From Zhongshania sp. (lineage in GTDB: Bacteria > Pseudomonadota > Gammaproteobacteria > Pseudomonadales > Spongiibacteraceae): 47,640 nt of DNA. The DNA is taken from contig JAGPVP010000048.1 in NCBI GenBank assembly GCA_018066965.1, forward strand, positions 1 through 47,640, in the 5' to 3' direction. Numbering within the stretch: the stretch's first letter is position 1; the number at the start of each line of letters is the position of its first letter. The position numbers were made by a program, and so were the translations under genes. Below, one piece after another: positions 1-7,534 of the stretch. The notes under the pieces were generated by a model. That model was not told the DNA's origin. It ran no database searches and saw only the letters and a program-made list of their open reading frames with translations.

Positions 1-140
1 AAAATGGAAATGATGACACGACGAGCGTATGGTTTTAGAAACTTTGAAAATTACAGGATGAGAGTACTGGCCCATTGTGGATGGGACGGTGTGATTAACA
101 GGGTGAGATGAGTGCCGTCCCCCGATTATGTTGTAGAGCC

Positions 141-167
141 GGGCCTGCTATCGCCCCTTCGGGCTGC
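141..167 (+). repeat. Imperfect 27-bp repeat, copy 1
   Basis: This copy matches 255-281 at 23 of 27 positions by direct comparison, 114 bp apart. Its core GCCCCTTCGGGC can fold as a GCCC/GGGC stem. Immediately after it comes the 9-bp inverted repeat at 168-193. Confidence 0.6.
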
Positions 168-254
168 GCCATGTATAAAAAGACATACATGGCTTGTTCC
201 ACATACTGGGCGTATTTGGTCTAACCGCGCGGCGGGCTGATCAATAACAGGCTG

Positions 255-281
255 GGGCCCGTTATTGCCCCTTCGGGCGGC
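255..281 (+). repeat. Imperfect 27-bp repeat, copy 2
   Basis: Second copy of the repeat at 141-167, with the same GCCCCTTCGGGC core. As in copy 1, a perfect inverted repeat follows (TAAAATGC/GCATTTTA at 292-312), so the two copies look like two versions of one two-hairpin module. Confidence 0.6.
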
Positions 282-351
282 TATCACCGTCTAAAATGCT
301 GGCCGCATTTTATCATCCACCCGCTGAGTGCGGCGTACTGATTTGGAGGCG

Positions 352-380
352 AAAAAAAAACCACCTTTTGGTGGTTTTTT
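352..380 (-). terminator. Rho-independent terminator of tRNA-Met
   Basis: A CCACC/GGTGG stem with a 4-nt loop (361-374) is followed on the minus strand by nine T residues (complement of 352-360). It starts 7 nt beyond the 3' end of tRNA-Met. The other strand has six T residues after the same stem, so it could also stop transcription coming from the left. Confidence 0.85.
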
Positions 381-386
381 GAATGA

Positions 387-463
387 TGGTAGCAAGGGGC
401 GGATTCGAACCGCCGACCCCAACATTATGAGTGTTGTGCTCTAACCAACTGAGCTACCTTGCC
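387..463 (-). tRNA. tRNA-Met (CAT), elongator type
   Basis: Read on the minus strand this is a complete 77-nt cloverleaf with the 3' CCA encoded. The anticodon stem CAACA/TGTTG encloses loop CTCATAA, giving anticodon CAT. The T arm is GGCGG-TTCGAAT-CCGCC. The D arm and variable loop resemble the elongator methionine tRNA rather than the lysidine-modified Ile-CAT tRNA or the initiator. One oddity: the first acceptor pair is a G1-U72 wobble instead of G-C. It has its own promoter and terminator, so it is probably a single-gene transcript. Confidence 0.93.
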
Positions 464-491
464 ACAGTCTCTCTGTCGAGAGAAGGCGCGC

Positions 492-520
492 ATTTTCCAA
501 GGATAAGCGCACCTTGTCAA
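492..520 (-). promoter_or_regulatory. Sigma-70 promoter of tRNA-Met
   Basis: On the minus strand a perfect -35 TTGACA (515-520) is followed by a 17-nt spacer and GAAAAT (492-497). A GC-rich GCGCGCC run follows, the discriminator type expected for stringently controlled stable-RNA genes. The predicted start near 485 leaves a leader of about 20 nt containing a perfect TCTCTC/GAGAGA hairpin (68-73 and 78-83 of the 400s). Confidence 0.7.
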
Positions 521-537
521 GCGCGGATCAGTATGTG

Positions 538-1629
538 TTACACATTGAAGCGGAAATGGACAACGTCGCCGTCTTTAACGACGTAGTCTTTGCCTTCTAA
601 TCGCCATTTTCCTGCGTCTTTGGTGCCTTGTTCGCCTTTGTATTGAATGTAGTCGTTGTAGGCGATCACTTCGGCGCGAATAAAGCCTTTTTCGAAGTCG
701 GTGTGAATCACGCCCGCCGATTGTGGTGCGGTGGCGCCAACGGGGATGGTCCAGGCGCGCACTTCTTTTACGCCAGCGGTGAAGTAGGTTTGCAGGCCAA
801 GGAGTTGGTAGCCGGCGCGGATTACGCGATTTAGGCCAGCTTCTTCCATGCCGAGGTCGGTGAGGAATTCTTGTTTTTCGTCATCGTCTAGCTCGGCAAT
901 CTCGGATTCGAGTTTATTGCAGATTGGTACCACGATGGCGCCGTCGTCGGCGGCGATGGCGCGCACAAGGTCTAGATGTGGATTGTTTTCAAAGCCGTCT
1001 TCGTTGACGTTGGCGATGTACATGGTCGGTTTGATCGTGAGCAGGTGCAGGGTGCGGGTGCGGGCCATTTCTTCGCTGTCTAGGGCCAGTGAGCGCACGG
1101 GTTTGCCTTGGTCGAGGTGGGCGAGTAATTTCTCGAACAGGTTCTTTAGTATGGTGGCTTCTTTGTCGCCGCTGCGGGCAACGCGGGCGACTTTCTGCAA
1201 TTGTTTGTCGATGCTTTCCATGTCGGCTAGTGCCAGCTCGGTATTGATAACTTCAATATCGGCGGCGGGGTCGACCTTATTGGCAACGTGAATAATGTTG
1301 TCGTTGTCGAAGCAGCGCACAACGTGGGCAATGGCGTGTGTCTCGCGGATGTTGGCGAGAAATTTATTGCCTAGGCCTTCGCCTTTAGAGGCGCCGGCAA
1401 CCAGTCCGGCGATGTCTACGAACTCCATGGTTGCGGGTAATATCCGCTCTGGTTTTACGATGTCGGCCAAGGCTTGTAGGCGCGCATCGGGCACCATCAC
1501 AATGCCGGAGTTTGGCTCTATGGTACAAAACGGGAAGTTAGCCGCGTCGATACCAGCTTTGGTGAGTGCATTAAAGAGGGTGGACTTGCCGACATTGGGC
1601 AGTCCGACGATGCCGCAGTTAAAACCCAT
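538..1629 (-). CDS. ychF: YchF, redox-regulated P-loop ATPase/GTPase
   Basis: YchF is a universally conserved Obg-family ATPase that binds ribosomes and 50S subunits and acts in translation and oxidative-stress control. At 363 aa it has the normal length and is close to the E. coli protein throughout. The Walker A motif GLPNVGKS spans residues 9-16, switch II is DIAG near residue 73, and the altered G4 motif NVNE replaces NKxD, which in this family favours ATP over GTP. The C-terminal part is a TGS domain. It lies 6 nt downstream of pth, so its ribosome site falls inside the end of pth and the pair is probably translated from one mRNA. ychF next to pth is a conserved pairing. Confidence 0.97.
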   Translation of the reverse strand: MGFNCGIVGLPNVGKSTLFNALTKAGIDAANFPFCTIEPNSGIVMVPDARLQALADIVKPERILPATMEFVDIAGLVAGASKGEGLGNKFLANIRETHAIAHVVRCFDNDNIIHVANKVDPAADIEVINTELALADMESIDKQLQKVARVARSGDKEATILKNLFEKLLAHLDQGKPVRSLALDSEEMARTRTLHLLTIKPTMYIANVNEDGFENNPHLDLVRAIAADDGAIVVPICNKLESEIAELDDDEKQEFLTDLGMEEAGLNRVIRAGYQLLGLQTYFTAGVKEVRAWTIPVGATAPQSAGVIHTDFEKGFIRAEVIAYNDYIQYKGEQGTKDAGKWRLEGKDYVVKDGDVVHFRFNV

Positions 1630-1635
1630 GTGATG

Positions 1636-2223
1636 TTACCCTTGTTTGTAGCTGTGCAGTTGATTCATGGCTTTGGCCCAGTCTCCGCGTACGGCATCTT
1701 CTAATGTGCGTATTGCTTCGTCTATACAGTGATCGATACTAATTCGCTCATCTGTCGGCGGTTTACCAAGTACGTAATTGGTGACTTGAGAGGCGTGGCC
1801 GGGGTGGCCGATACCGACTCTGAGTCGATGAAAGTTGCTGTTGTTGCCAAGTTGGGCAACGGTGTCGCGTAAGCCGTTATGACCACCGTGGCCGCCACCA
1901 TTTTTATAGCGTGCGGTGCCGGGCGGAATATCCAGTTCGTCGTGGGCGACAAGAATAGCTTCTGGTGAAATTTTGTAGAAATTGGCGAGTGCGGCGATAG
2001 CTTGGCCGCTGCGATTCATGAACGTAGTGGGAATAAGTAGGCGCAGGTCGTGGCCGTGGTAATGAACTCTGGCCGTGTCGCCAAAAAATCGCGGTTCGCT
2101 ATTGAGTGCGCAGCCTTGTTGCCGGGCTAGCTCTGAAACAAACCAGGCGCCCGCATTGTGACGTGTATCGTGATATTGCGGGCCGGGATTAGCCAGCCCA
2201 ACTATCAGTTTTATCGTTTCCAA
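1636..2223 (-). CDS. pth: Peptidyl-tRNA hydrolase
   Basis: Pth cleaves peptidyl-tRNAs that fall off the ribosome so that the tRNA can be reused; it is a soluble essential enzyme. The 195-aa protein is of normal length. Catalytic His22 (in TRHNAG) and the supporting Asn12, Asn70 (FMNRSG) and Asp95 (HDELD) match E. coli His20, Asn10, Asn68 and Asp93 with a two-residue offset. It sits between rplY (39 nt upstream) and ychF (6 nt downstream), the usual gammaproteobacterial order. A UUCG-capped hairpin lies in the rplY-pth gap. Confidence 0.97.
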   Translation of the reverse strand: METIKLIVGLANPGPQYHDTRHNAGAWFVSELARQQGCALNSEPRFFGDTARVHYHGHDLRLLIPTTFMNRSGQAIAALANFYKISPEAILVAHDELDIPPGTARYKNGGGHGGHNGLRDTVAQLGNNSNFHRLRVGIGHPGHASQVTNYVLGKPPTDERISIDHCIDEAIRTLEDAVRGDWAKAMNQLHSYKQG

Positions 2224-2242
2224 TGGGGCGCCTGTTACTGTT

Positions 2243-2256
2243 GGCCCCGAAGGGCC
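2243..2256 (-). other. UUCG tetraloop hairpin between rplY and pth
   Basis: On the minus strand GGCCC-TTCG-GGGCC forms a perfect 5-bp stem closed by C(UUCG)G, one of the most stable RNA tetraloops. It starts about 6 nt after the rplY stop and ends about 20 nt before the pth start. No T run follows, so it is not an ordinary terminator. It may protect the 3' end of a processed rplY mRNA or lower downstream expression. Confidence 0.5.
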
Positions 2257-2262
2257 GTCAGC

Positions 2263-2886
2263 TTACTCTTCTTCTGATGCAGCTTCGTCGTCATCACTGC
2301 CGCCGCGTGGCGCGTGAACAGTAACGATAGCTTGGTCGTGATCTTCGCCCAGTGCCAGTGCGGTGCTTTCTACGCCAGCAGGTAGGGTCAGATCAGAAAT
2401 GTGTAAAGTAACGCCAGTTTCAATCGCTGCCATATCTACTTCGATGAACTCAGGCAGATCTTTGGGTAGGCATTGTACTTCTATATCAGTTGCAGCATGA
2501 GTAATGTTGCCGCCCTGAATTTTCACGCCAACACAGCTGTCTTCGTTTAAGAAGTGCAGTGGAACGTGCAGAGTGATTTTGGTGTTGGCATCAACACGCA
2601 AAAAGTCAGCGTGCAGTACTTTTAGCTTAGCTGGGTGACGCTGAAGGGCTTTAAGTACAACAGACTCTTGCTTGCCATCGATATCCAGAGTGACAACAGA
2701 AGTGAAGAAGGCTTCATCTTCCAAGAACCACAGGAGGTCTTTGTGCAAAATGCTGATCATTTGCGGTGCGTTTTCGCCACCGTAAACAATAGCTGGTACT
2801 TCACTTTCCAGACGACGTAGGCGGCGGCTCGCACCTTTCCCTACATCTGCGCGCGCTTTGGCGCTAACTGTGTAATCGCTAGACAT
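2263..2886 (-). CDS. rplY: 50S ribosomal protein L25, long Ctc/TL5 form
   Basis: L25 binds 5S rRNA in the large subunit. The 207-aa protein is the long form: an N-terminal L25 domain (about 1-95) joined to a C-terminal TL5 beta domain (about 98-190), unlike the 94-aa E. coli protein. The tail is strongly acidic (GGSDDDEAASEEE). The start ATG has a good Shine-Dalgarno, AAGGAGACT, on the minus strand. It follows prs with an 87-nt gap containing a stem-loop, and precedes pth. The prs-rplY-pth-ychF order is typical of Pseudomonas-like genomes. Confidence 0.95.
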   Translation of the reverse strand: MSSDYTVSAKARADVGKGASRRLRRLESEVPAIVYGGENAPQMISILHKDLLWFLEDEAFFTSVVTLDIDGKQESVVLKALQRHPAKLKVLHADFLRVDANTKITLHVPLHFLNEDSCVGVKIQGGNITHAATDIEVQCLPKDLPEFIEVDMAAIETGVTLHISDLTLPAGVESTALALGEDHDQAIVTVHAPRGGSDDDEAASEEE

Positions 2887-2906
2887 AATAGTCTCCTTAA
2901 TAACGC

Positions 2907-2938
2907 GAAAACCGCCGACTTGCGACCAGTGCGGCGGT
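2907..2938 (-). terminator. Stem-loop between prs and rplY
   Basis: ACCGCCG (2911-2917) pairs with CGGCGGT (2932-2938) across a 14-nt loop. On the minus strand the stem is followed by four T residues and then CGCG. This is a weak intrinsic terminator or attenuator after prs and before the rplY ribosome site. Confidence 0.4.
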
Positions 2939-2973
2939 AAATGCCGATGAGCTTGTTGTTAAACCGTTGTGGT

Positions 2974-3918
2974 TTAACGAAACAGAGCGCTTATCGACTC
3001 TTCATTACTGACCCGTCGGATTGACTCGGCCAATAGATTTGCCAGGGTAAGCTGACGAATTTTTGTGCACTTTCTCGCTTCGTCTGACAGCGGAATGGTG
3101 TCGGTAACAATCAGCTCATCTAGCTCAGAGCCATTGATGTTCGCAATAGCGGCGCCAGATAATACAGGATGTGTACAGTAAGCGACAACTTTTGCTGCGC
3201 CGTGCTGCTTCAGCGCTTCGGCGGCTTTGCACAATGTGCCGGCGGTATCGACCATATCATCGACTAGTAAGCAGGTTTTACCCTGTACTTCGCCAATGAT
3301 GTGCATGACCTGGGCAACGCCTGCCTGTGGGCGGCGCTTGTCGATAATAGCGAGGTCGGCATCATCTAATTGCTTGGCCACGGCGCGGGCGCGAACAACG
3401 CCGCCAATATCCGGTGAGACCACCATTTGATTTTGGTATTGCTGACGGCTGATATCGTCTAGTAGAACAGGCGAGCCGTAGACATTGTCTACTGGCACGT
3501 CAAAGAAACCCTGAATTTGCTCTGCATGCAGGTCAACGGTTAATACCCGATTGATACCCACGCCGCTCATCATGTCGGCAACGACTTTGGCAGAAATAGG
3601 TACGCGCTGAGAGCGCACGCGGCGGTCTTGGCGAGCGTAACCAAAATACGGCACAACCGCAGTAATACGGCCGGCGGATGCTCTGCGCATGGCGTCTGCC
3701 ATAACGATGAGTTCCATCAAGTTGTCGTTGGTAGGTGCGCAGGTTGGCTGTAAAAGAAAAACATCAGCGCCGCGAACGTTCTCGTTTACTTCTACGTAAA
3801 TTTCGCCGTCGCTGAACTTGCCAACGGTGGCGTCGCCAAGCGGCAGGTGCAAATGCGCAACGACTTTACGTGCGAGTTCGGGATTGGCATTGCCGGTGAA
3901 GACCATCATCTTGGGCAC
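2974..3918 (-). CDS. prs: Ribose-phosphate pyrophosphokinase (PRPP synthetase)
   Basis: Makes PRPP from ribose 5-phosphate and ATP, feeding purine, pyrimidine, histidine, tryptophan and NAD synthesis. The PRPP-binding loop [10 protein letters not shown], the catalytic flexible-loop residues KRRPQAG and the dimer/ATP segment DLHAEQIQG are all present. I chose the GTG at 3918 (314 aa) over the ATG at 3939 (321 aa). GTG has AGGA exactly 8 nt upstream, the longer start has no visible ribosome site, and family members begin a few residues before the MMVFTGN segment. The gene lies downstream of tRNA-Gln and ispE. The stop codon is embedded in a perfect GTTAAACC/GGTTTAAC inverted repeat (2958-2978). 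Confidence 0.95.
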   Translation of the reverse strand: MPKMMVFTGNANPELARKVVAHLHLPLGDATVGKFSDGEIYVEVNENVRGADVFLLQPTCAPTNDNLMELIVMADAMRRASAGRITAVVPYFGYARQDRRVRSQRVPISAKVVADMMSGVGINRVLTVDLHAEQIQGFFDVPVDNVYGSPVLLDDISRQQYQNQMVVSPDIGGVVRARAVAKQLDDADLAIIDKRRPQAGVAQVMHIIGEVQGKTCLLVDDMVDTAGTLCKAAEALKQHGAAKVVAYCTHPVLSGAAIANINGSELDELIVTDTIPLSDEARKCTKIRQLTLANLLAESIRRVSNEESISALFR

Positions 3919-4027
3919 GGTCAGAGTCCTGTTGGGCATGTGTGTTTTTGAAAAATTAGGTGGCTACTGGCTGCATTATTAAAGCCGAGCTTTCAGATCG
4001 TTATTGTCCGCGACTAATGCTGAACCA

Positions 4028-4048
4028 CATGCTGCTTTTGGCAGCATG
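4028..4048 (-). other. Perfect 8-bp hairpin after tRNA-Gln
   Basis: CATGCTGC (4028-4035) and GCAGCATG (4041-4048) flank a 5-nt loop, 8 nt beyond the 3' end of tRNA-Gln on the minus strand. No T run follows, so read-through into prs is likely. It may instead serve tRNA 3' processing or be a weak terminator. Confidence 0.45.
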
Positions 4049-4056
4049 GTTGAAAA

Positions 4057-4131
4057 TGGCTGGGGTGGTAGGACTCGAACCTACGGATGCTGAGATCAAA
4101 ACCCAGTGCCTTACCACTTGGCGACACCCCA
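4057..4131 (-). tRNA. tRNA-Gln (TTG)
   Basis: A complete 75-nt cloverleaf with encoded CCA. The acceptor stem TGGGGTG/CACCCCA pairs fully and begins with the U1-A72 pair typical of tRNA-Gln. The anticodon loop TTTTGAT gives anticodon TTG. It sits 22 nt after ispE and upstream of prs on the same strand. No separate strong promoter is visible, so it is probably cut from the lolB-ispE-tRNA-prs transcript. Confidence 0.95.
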
Positions 4132-4153
4132 ATAAACTTTTTAAGATAACTTG

Positions 4154-4999
4154 TTACAGTAAGCCCAGTGCGCAATGCAGTGGCGAGGTATTTATGCCTC
4201 GGGCAACAAAACCATGAATACCCGATGGTCGTTGCTCACAAATTGCTTGTGCTGTTATCTGATCTTTGAAGCTAGCAAACACGCTTGCGCCTGTTCCGGT
4301 CAGCTTCGCGGGGGAGAATTGTTCCAGCCAAATCAAGGCTTTATCAATGTCCGGGTAAAGTTTTCGAACCAGCGGTTCGCAACTATTTCCAGTACCCCCC
4401 TCAAGAAAGGTCGCTATTTTGATCGGAGAGCCATGGCGTGTCAATTGTTCATGACAAAAAATTTCAGCGGTGGACACATGGCAGTCGGGCTTTAGTACCA
4501 CATACCATAAATCGGGCGTTTCCAGCGGCACTAATTTCTCGCCTATTCCCTCTGCCCATGCGGTTTTTCCGCGCACGAATACAGGGACGTCAGCGCCGAG
4601 CGTAAGGCCGATCTCGGCAAGTTGGTCAATGCTTAGCCCTAGCTGCCATAGCGCATTCAAGCCTAGTAGCGTGCTGGCGGCGTCGGAGCTGCCGCCGCCG
4701 ATGCCACCGCCCATGGGTAAGCGCTTCTCTAAGCTGATGTCGGCGCCGGTGGGAATGCCGCGAGCCAGTGGCTGCAGTTTGCGCGCGGCGCGAATAACGA
4801 GATTATCTTCGCTGTTAACGCCATTAAGTTCGCTGATTAGGTGGAGCTCGCCATCTTCGCGGTGGTGTAAAGTTAGCGTGTCGCCGTAATCCAAAAGTTG
4901 AAATAGGGTTTGCAGCTCGTGGTAGCCGTCTGCCCGACGGCCGGTAATATTGAGAAATAAATTAATTTTAGCCGGGCAGGGCAGGCTGAGTGTCGGCAT
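4154..4999 (-). CDS. ispE: 4-diphosphocytidyl-2-C-methyl-D-erythritol kinase
   Basis: IspE phosphorylates CDP-methylerythritol in the MEP pathway of isoprenoid synthesis. The 281-aa protein is a GHMP kinase of normal length. Lys11 lies in PAKINLFL, the glycine-rich ATP loop [15 protein letters not shown] starts near residue 95, and LGADVPVF carries the catalytic aspartate. Its ATG overlaps the lolB stop by one base (TAATG), indicating translational coupling. The lolB-ispE-prs order is conserved in gammaproteobacteria; here tRNA-Gln is placed between ispE and prs. Confidence 0.96.
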   Translation of the reverse strand: MPTLSLPCPAKINLFLNITGRRADGYHELQTLFQLLDYGDTLTLHHREDGELHLISELNGVNSEDNLVIRAARKLQPLARGIPTGADISLEKRLPMGGGIGGGSSDAASTLLGLNALWQLGLSIDQLAEIGLTLGADVPVFVRGKTAWAEGIGEKLVPLETPDLWYVVLKPDCHVSTAEIFCHEQLTRHGSPIKIATFLEGGTGNSCEPLVRKLYPDIDKALIWLEQFSPAKLTGTGASVFASFKDQITAQAICEQRPSGIHGFVARGINTSPLHCALGLL

Positions 5000-5589
5000 T
5001 ATTCGGTGCAGAGTTTGGGTTGATCTTGCCAGTCGCTAATAATAAGAGTTAGGCGGGTACTAGCTGACTCGGCGGTGATTCTGTCGGGCAGTTGGTGAAA
5101 TGGCGTGCGATAGTGGTAGCTGATCTGCCAGCCGATTTGCGCCAGTTGCTCTAGCTGACCTTTGGTGTTTACACGGCCCTCTAGTTTTTCGGTTGGCGTG
5201 GGACGGCCTCTTACCCAGTAGCGCAGTGCGTCAACGGGGAGTGGCCACTCGGCACGACTGGCGAGCTCTTCAATACTGTCGGCGCGGGTAGTTTCACCGT
5301 TCTGTAGGAGGCGGGCGCCAGATTGATCAGCAAATAGTTCGATACCACCGCTACCCAGTGGGCCGCTGAGCCGAATGCGAACCTGCTTGGCGCTGCACTG
5401 TGACCAGTCAATCGTCGCGCTTTCTTGTTTGCCGTTATACCAAAGCCCAATTTTGCCCTGTAGTTGCCAGATTTCTGACTCGCTATTTACCGGTGGTTTT
5501 GGGGGCGTCGCACAGGCGCTAATTAACAGCGCAGTAATAATGGCGAAGCTTCGCAGTAAGAGTGACTTAGACATAATGGTGTTACTCAT
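4999..5589 (-). CDS. lolB: Outer-membrane lipoprotein receptor LolB
   Basis: LolB receives lipoproteins from periplasmic LolA and inserts them in the outer membrane. From the ATG at 5589 the protein is 196 aa with a signal peptide ending in LISAC, so the lipidated residue is Cys26. A TTG at 5592 and a second ATG at 5574 are alternative starts; all keep the lipobox, and the ribosome sites do not decide between them. The LolB pattern after the lipobox ([10 protein letters not shown], then a basic-aromatic beta domain) is clear. It overlaps the end of the TPR lipoprotein gene by 8 nt and the start of ispE by 1 nt. Confidence 0.93.
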   Translation of the reverse strand: MSNTIMSKSLLLRSFAIITALLISACATPPKPPVNSESEIWQLQGKIGLWYNGKQESATIDWSQCSAKQVRIRLSGPLGSGGIELFADQSGARLLQNGETTRADSIEELASRAEWPLPVDALRYWVRGRPTPTEKLEGRVNTKGQLEQLAQIGWQISYHYRTPFHQLPDRITAESASTRLTLIISDWQDQPKLCTE

Positions 5590-7309
5590 CAAAAAGTTCT
5601 AGTTTGCGAAGTGTGTCCATAATAATGGGGCTGTTTGGGGTGTCTTTTAAACCCTCTTGCCACACTGTTTTGGCACGTAATTTATCGCCGATTAACCACA
5701 ATGCCTCGCCGAGATGGGCGGCAATTTCATGGTCTTGGGTGAGCTCAAAGGCCCGCTCTAGCTGTGCAACGGCTTCGTTGATATTACCTTTTAACAGCAT
5801 TATCCAGCCATAGCTGTCGATAATGGCTGGGTCATCTGGCTCTAACTCGAGCGCCCGTTTGACCAGTTGCTCGGCCTCGTCTAGGCGAGAGCTACTTAGA
5901 TTGGCTAAGCTGTAACCCAGCGCATTCAGTGCGGTAGCGTTGTTTGGGTCGCGATCTATAATGTGCTGCAAATCGCTTTCTACGTCGTCAATGTTACCTA
6001 GTTTTTCACTAAATAAAGATCGCGCATAGCGGAGTTGCTCGTCGTCTGGGGCTGTCTTCAATGCGCCGCTTAGCAGCTTGTAGCCCTGTTGGTGGCGGCC
6101 TTCTTTGCGCAGTATTTCCGCTTCTAAAAGATAGATGAAAGTCGCTTGTTCGGGGTGATTTATTCTTAGGCTTTGCAGGCGCTCCAAGGCTTTATCGACA
6201 CCTTCTACTGCAAGGCTGATGCTGGCGATTCGCTGGCTAGACTGGGAGAACTCGGCGGAATCGGTAGCTTGTAAATAATGGTCGATAGCGACTTGCCAGT
6301 TTTGATCTTCTTCGTCTAAGCGGCCGAGGATGTAATTGGCGCGGCTGCGCAGCTCGGGGCTGTCGTTGAGTGAGTTAAGCTGGGCGGCAACGTCCTCGGT
6401 GTTGCTGAGCTCGCGATTGATCAGCATGAGTTCCAGCAGTAAATCTCGGTCTGAGGGGTTTTGTCTCACTAGCTCTTCGTATTGGGCTTTGGCTTGAAAT
6501 AGGTCAACTTTCACCAGTCGGCGCGCTAGGTCGTGGCGCAGGCGCTTGTGCTGCGGGTTTTGGTCTACGGCGTAACGCAGACGGGTCAGTGCTTCGTCGT
6601 CGCGGCCTAATTGGCTTAGGGTGCGGGTTTCGATTAACAGCGCATGCGGATTGTCGGGTTCTTCATTGAGCACTTCATGTATGAGCGTCAGTGCGGCTTC
6701 TTCTTGGTTTTGGTATTGCAGTAACAGCGCTTTGGCAATTTTTAGGGAGTTGTCGCCGGGGTGCAGTGTTAGTTGGGTGTTGAGCTCGTTGAGAAACTCT
6801 TGTTGTTCGACTTTGGGGCGGGTAAGCACGCTGGCGGCTAGGGCGGCAAAATTGCTGTCGCCGCCAAGTTCAAGCACTTTCACCATATAGGGCAGCGCGG
6901 CAAGCGGGCTTTCGGTTTTGGTGAGTGCCGACGATAAAATAAAGTAGCCTTCAGCCGCGTCGGGTTCTTCGTTTACCCATTGTTTGGCGTACGTGGCGGC
7001 GATGTCGTCGCGGTTGAGGTATTGGGCCAGTTTGGCGGTGGTAATAATAACGCCAAGATCGCCGGTTTTCTCAGCTTGATAAGTGTAATTGTCTAGCGCG
7101 GTATCTAGGTCTTGGTTGCGAAGTGAGACCTCGGCAACGAGTAGATCGAAAAAAGCATCCTCGGGAAACGGCCGCGTTACGGGTGCAGCTTTTACCTTCG
7201 CCTCGCTTTCTGCGACAGGCGCTTGGTCTTGCCCAGGAGATAGCACGGCGCAGCCGCTAAGGAACAAAAGCGCGAAACTAAATAGCAGGCTGGAGAAAGT
7301 GTGGTGCAT
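5582..7309 (-). CDS. TPR-repeat outer-membrane lipoprotein
   Basis: A 575-aa lipoprotein built largely of tetratricopeptide repeats, related to the protein encoded between hemA and lolB in Pseudomonas. The start at 7309 gives a signal peptide ending FLSGC with Cys20 as the lipidation site. The open frame continues 51 codons further upstream, but that part has no signal features. The ribosome site is weak. Repeat helices run from about residue 45 to the end; the last 150 residues hold the clearest TPRs, for example NALGYSLANL and IIDSYGWIMLLKG. Its molecular role is not known; a periplasm-facing scaffold function is inference. It is divergent from hemA. Confidence 0.85.
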   Translation of the reverse strand: MHHTFSSLLFSFALLFLSGCAVLSPGQDQAPVAESEAKVKAAPVTRPFPEDAFFDLLVAEVSLRNQDLDTALDNYTYQAEKTGDLGVIITTAKLAQYLNRDDIAATYAKQWVNEEPDAAEGYFILSSALTKTESPLAALPYMVKVLELGGDSNFAALAASVLTRPKVEQQEFLNELNTQLTLHPGDNSLKIAKALLLQYQNQEEAALTLIHEVLNEEPDNPHALLIETRTLSQLGRDDEALTRLRYAVDQNPQHKRLRHDLARRLVKVDLFQAKAQYEELVRQNPSDRDLLLELMLINRELSNTEDVAAQLNSLNDSPELRSRANYILGRLDEEDQNWQVAIDHYLQATDSAEFSQSSQRIASISLAVEGVDKALERLQSLRINHPEQATFIYLLEAEILRKEGRHQQGYKLLSGALKTAPDDEQLRYARSLFSEKLGNIDDVESDLQHIIDRDPNNATALNALGYSLANLSSSRLDEAEQLVKRALELEPDDPAIIDSYGWIMLLKGNINEAVAQLERAFELTQDHEIAAHLGEALWLIGDKLRAKTVWQEGLKDTPNSPIIMDTLRKLELFDE

Positions 7310-7457
7310 AGTGAGAATGTCAGTACCGTGATTAAAGGCCAATGTTAGCATGGCTCTTTGCTGGTGGTTAGGGTTGCTGGATACGACAGTGGCCATCGTA
7401 TTTAATTCGTGTGGCGAGGGCTCGATGTAGATTGTTTGGGAAAAGCGGGGAATAAAA

Positions 7458-7486
7458 TCCACATTTGGCCCCTGTCTTGCTAAAAT
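7458..7486 (+). promoter_or_regulatory. Candidate hemA promoter with extended -10
   Basis: TCCACA (7458-7463) is followed after 17 nt by TAAAAT (7481-7486), which is preceded by TGC, giving an extended -10. The predicted start is about 40 nt before the hemA ATG. The -35 matches consensus at only 4 of 6 positions. It lies in the 225-bp divergent gap (7310-7534) between the TPR lipoprotein gene and hemA. Confidence 0.45.
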
Positions 7487-7534
7487 TCCCTGCTATTTTA
7501 GCTCCGCCCCGAAAATGCAGGCACTCGGCATCTA

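Larger units (their letters stand above)
1..350. other. Non-coding left edge rich in inverted repeats
   Basis: No convincing gene is visible here. The stretch holds several perfect inverted repeats: CCCAT/ATGGG at 71-75 and 81-85; GGGACGG/CCGTCCC at 83-89 and 115-121; GCCATGTAT/ATACATGGC at 168-176 and 185-193; TAAAATGC/GCATTTTA at 292-299 and 305-312. It also carries two copies of an imperfect 27-bp repeat, annotated separately. This density of foldable sequence would suit a structured RNA, a repeat cluster or the downstream end of a gene outside the window. I could not match it to a known RNA family. Confidence 0.5.

Noticed and set aside
1-400. Integration site of a mobile element at the 3' end of tRNA-Met
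   Set aside because: No integrase and no direct repeat of the tRNA 3' end is visible, and the tRNA keeps its own terminator.
848-1291. 147-codon open frame antisense to ychF
   Set aside because: A serine/arginine-rich shadow of a well-supported conserved gene, with no recognisable domain.
4470-4889. 139-codon open frame antisense to ispE
   Set aside because: Composition is that of a reverse-strand shadow; ispE on the other strand is certain.
7310-7462. 51-codon N-terminal extension of the TPR lipoprotein
   Set aside because: The signal peptide and lipobox begin at 7309; the extra residues would bury the signal sequence.
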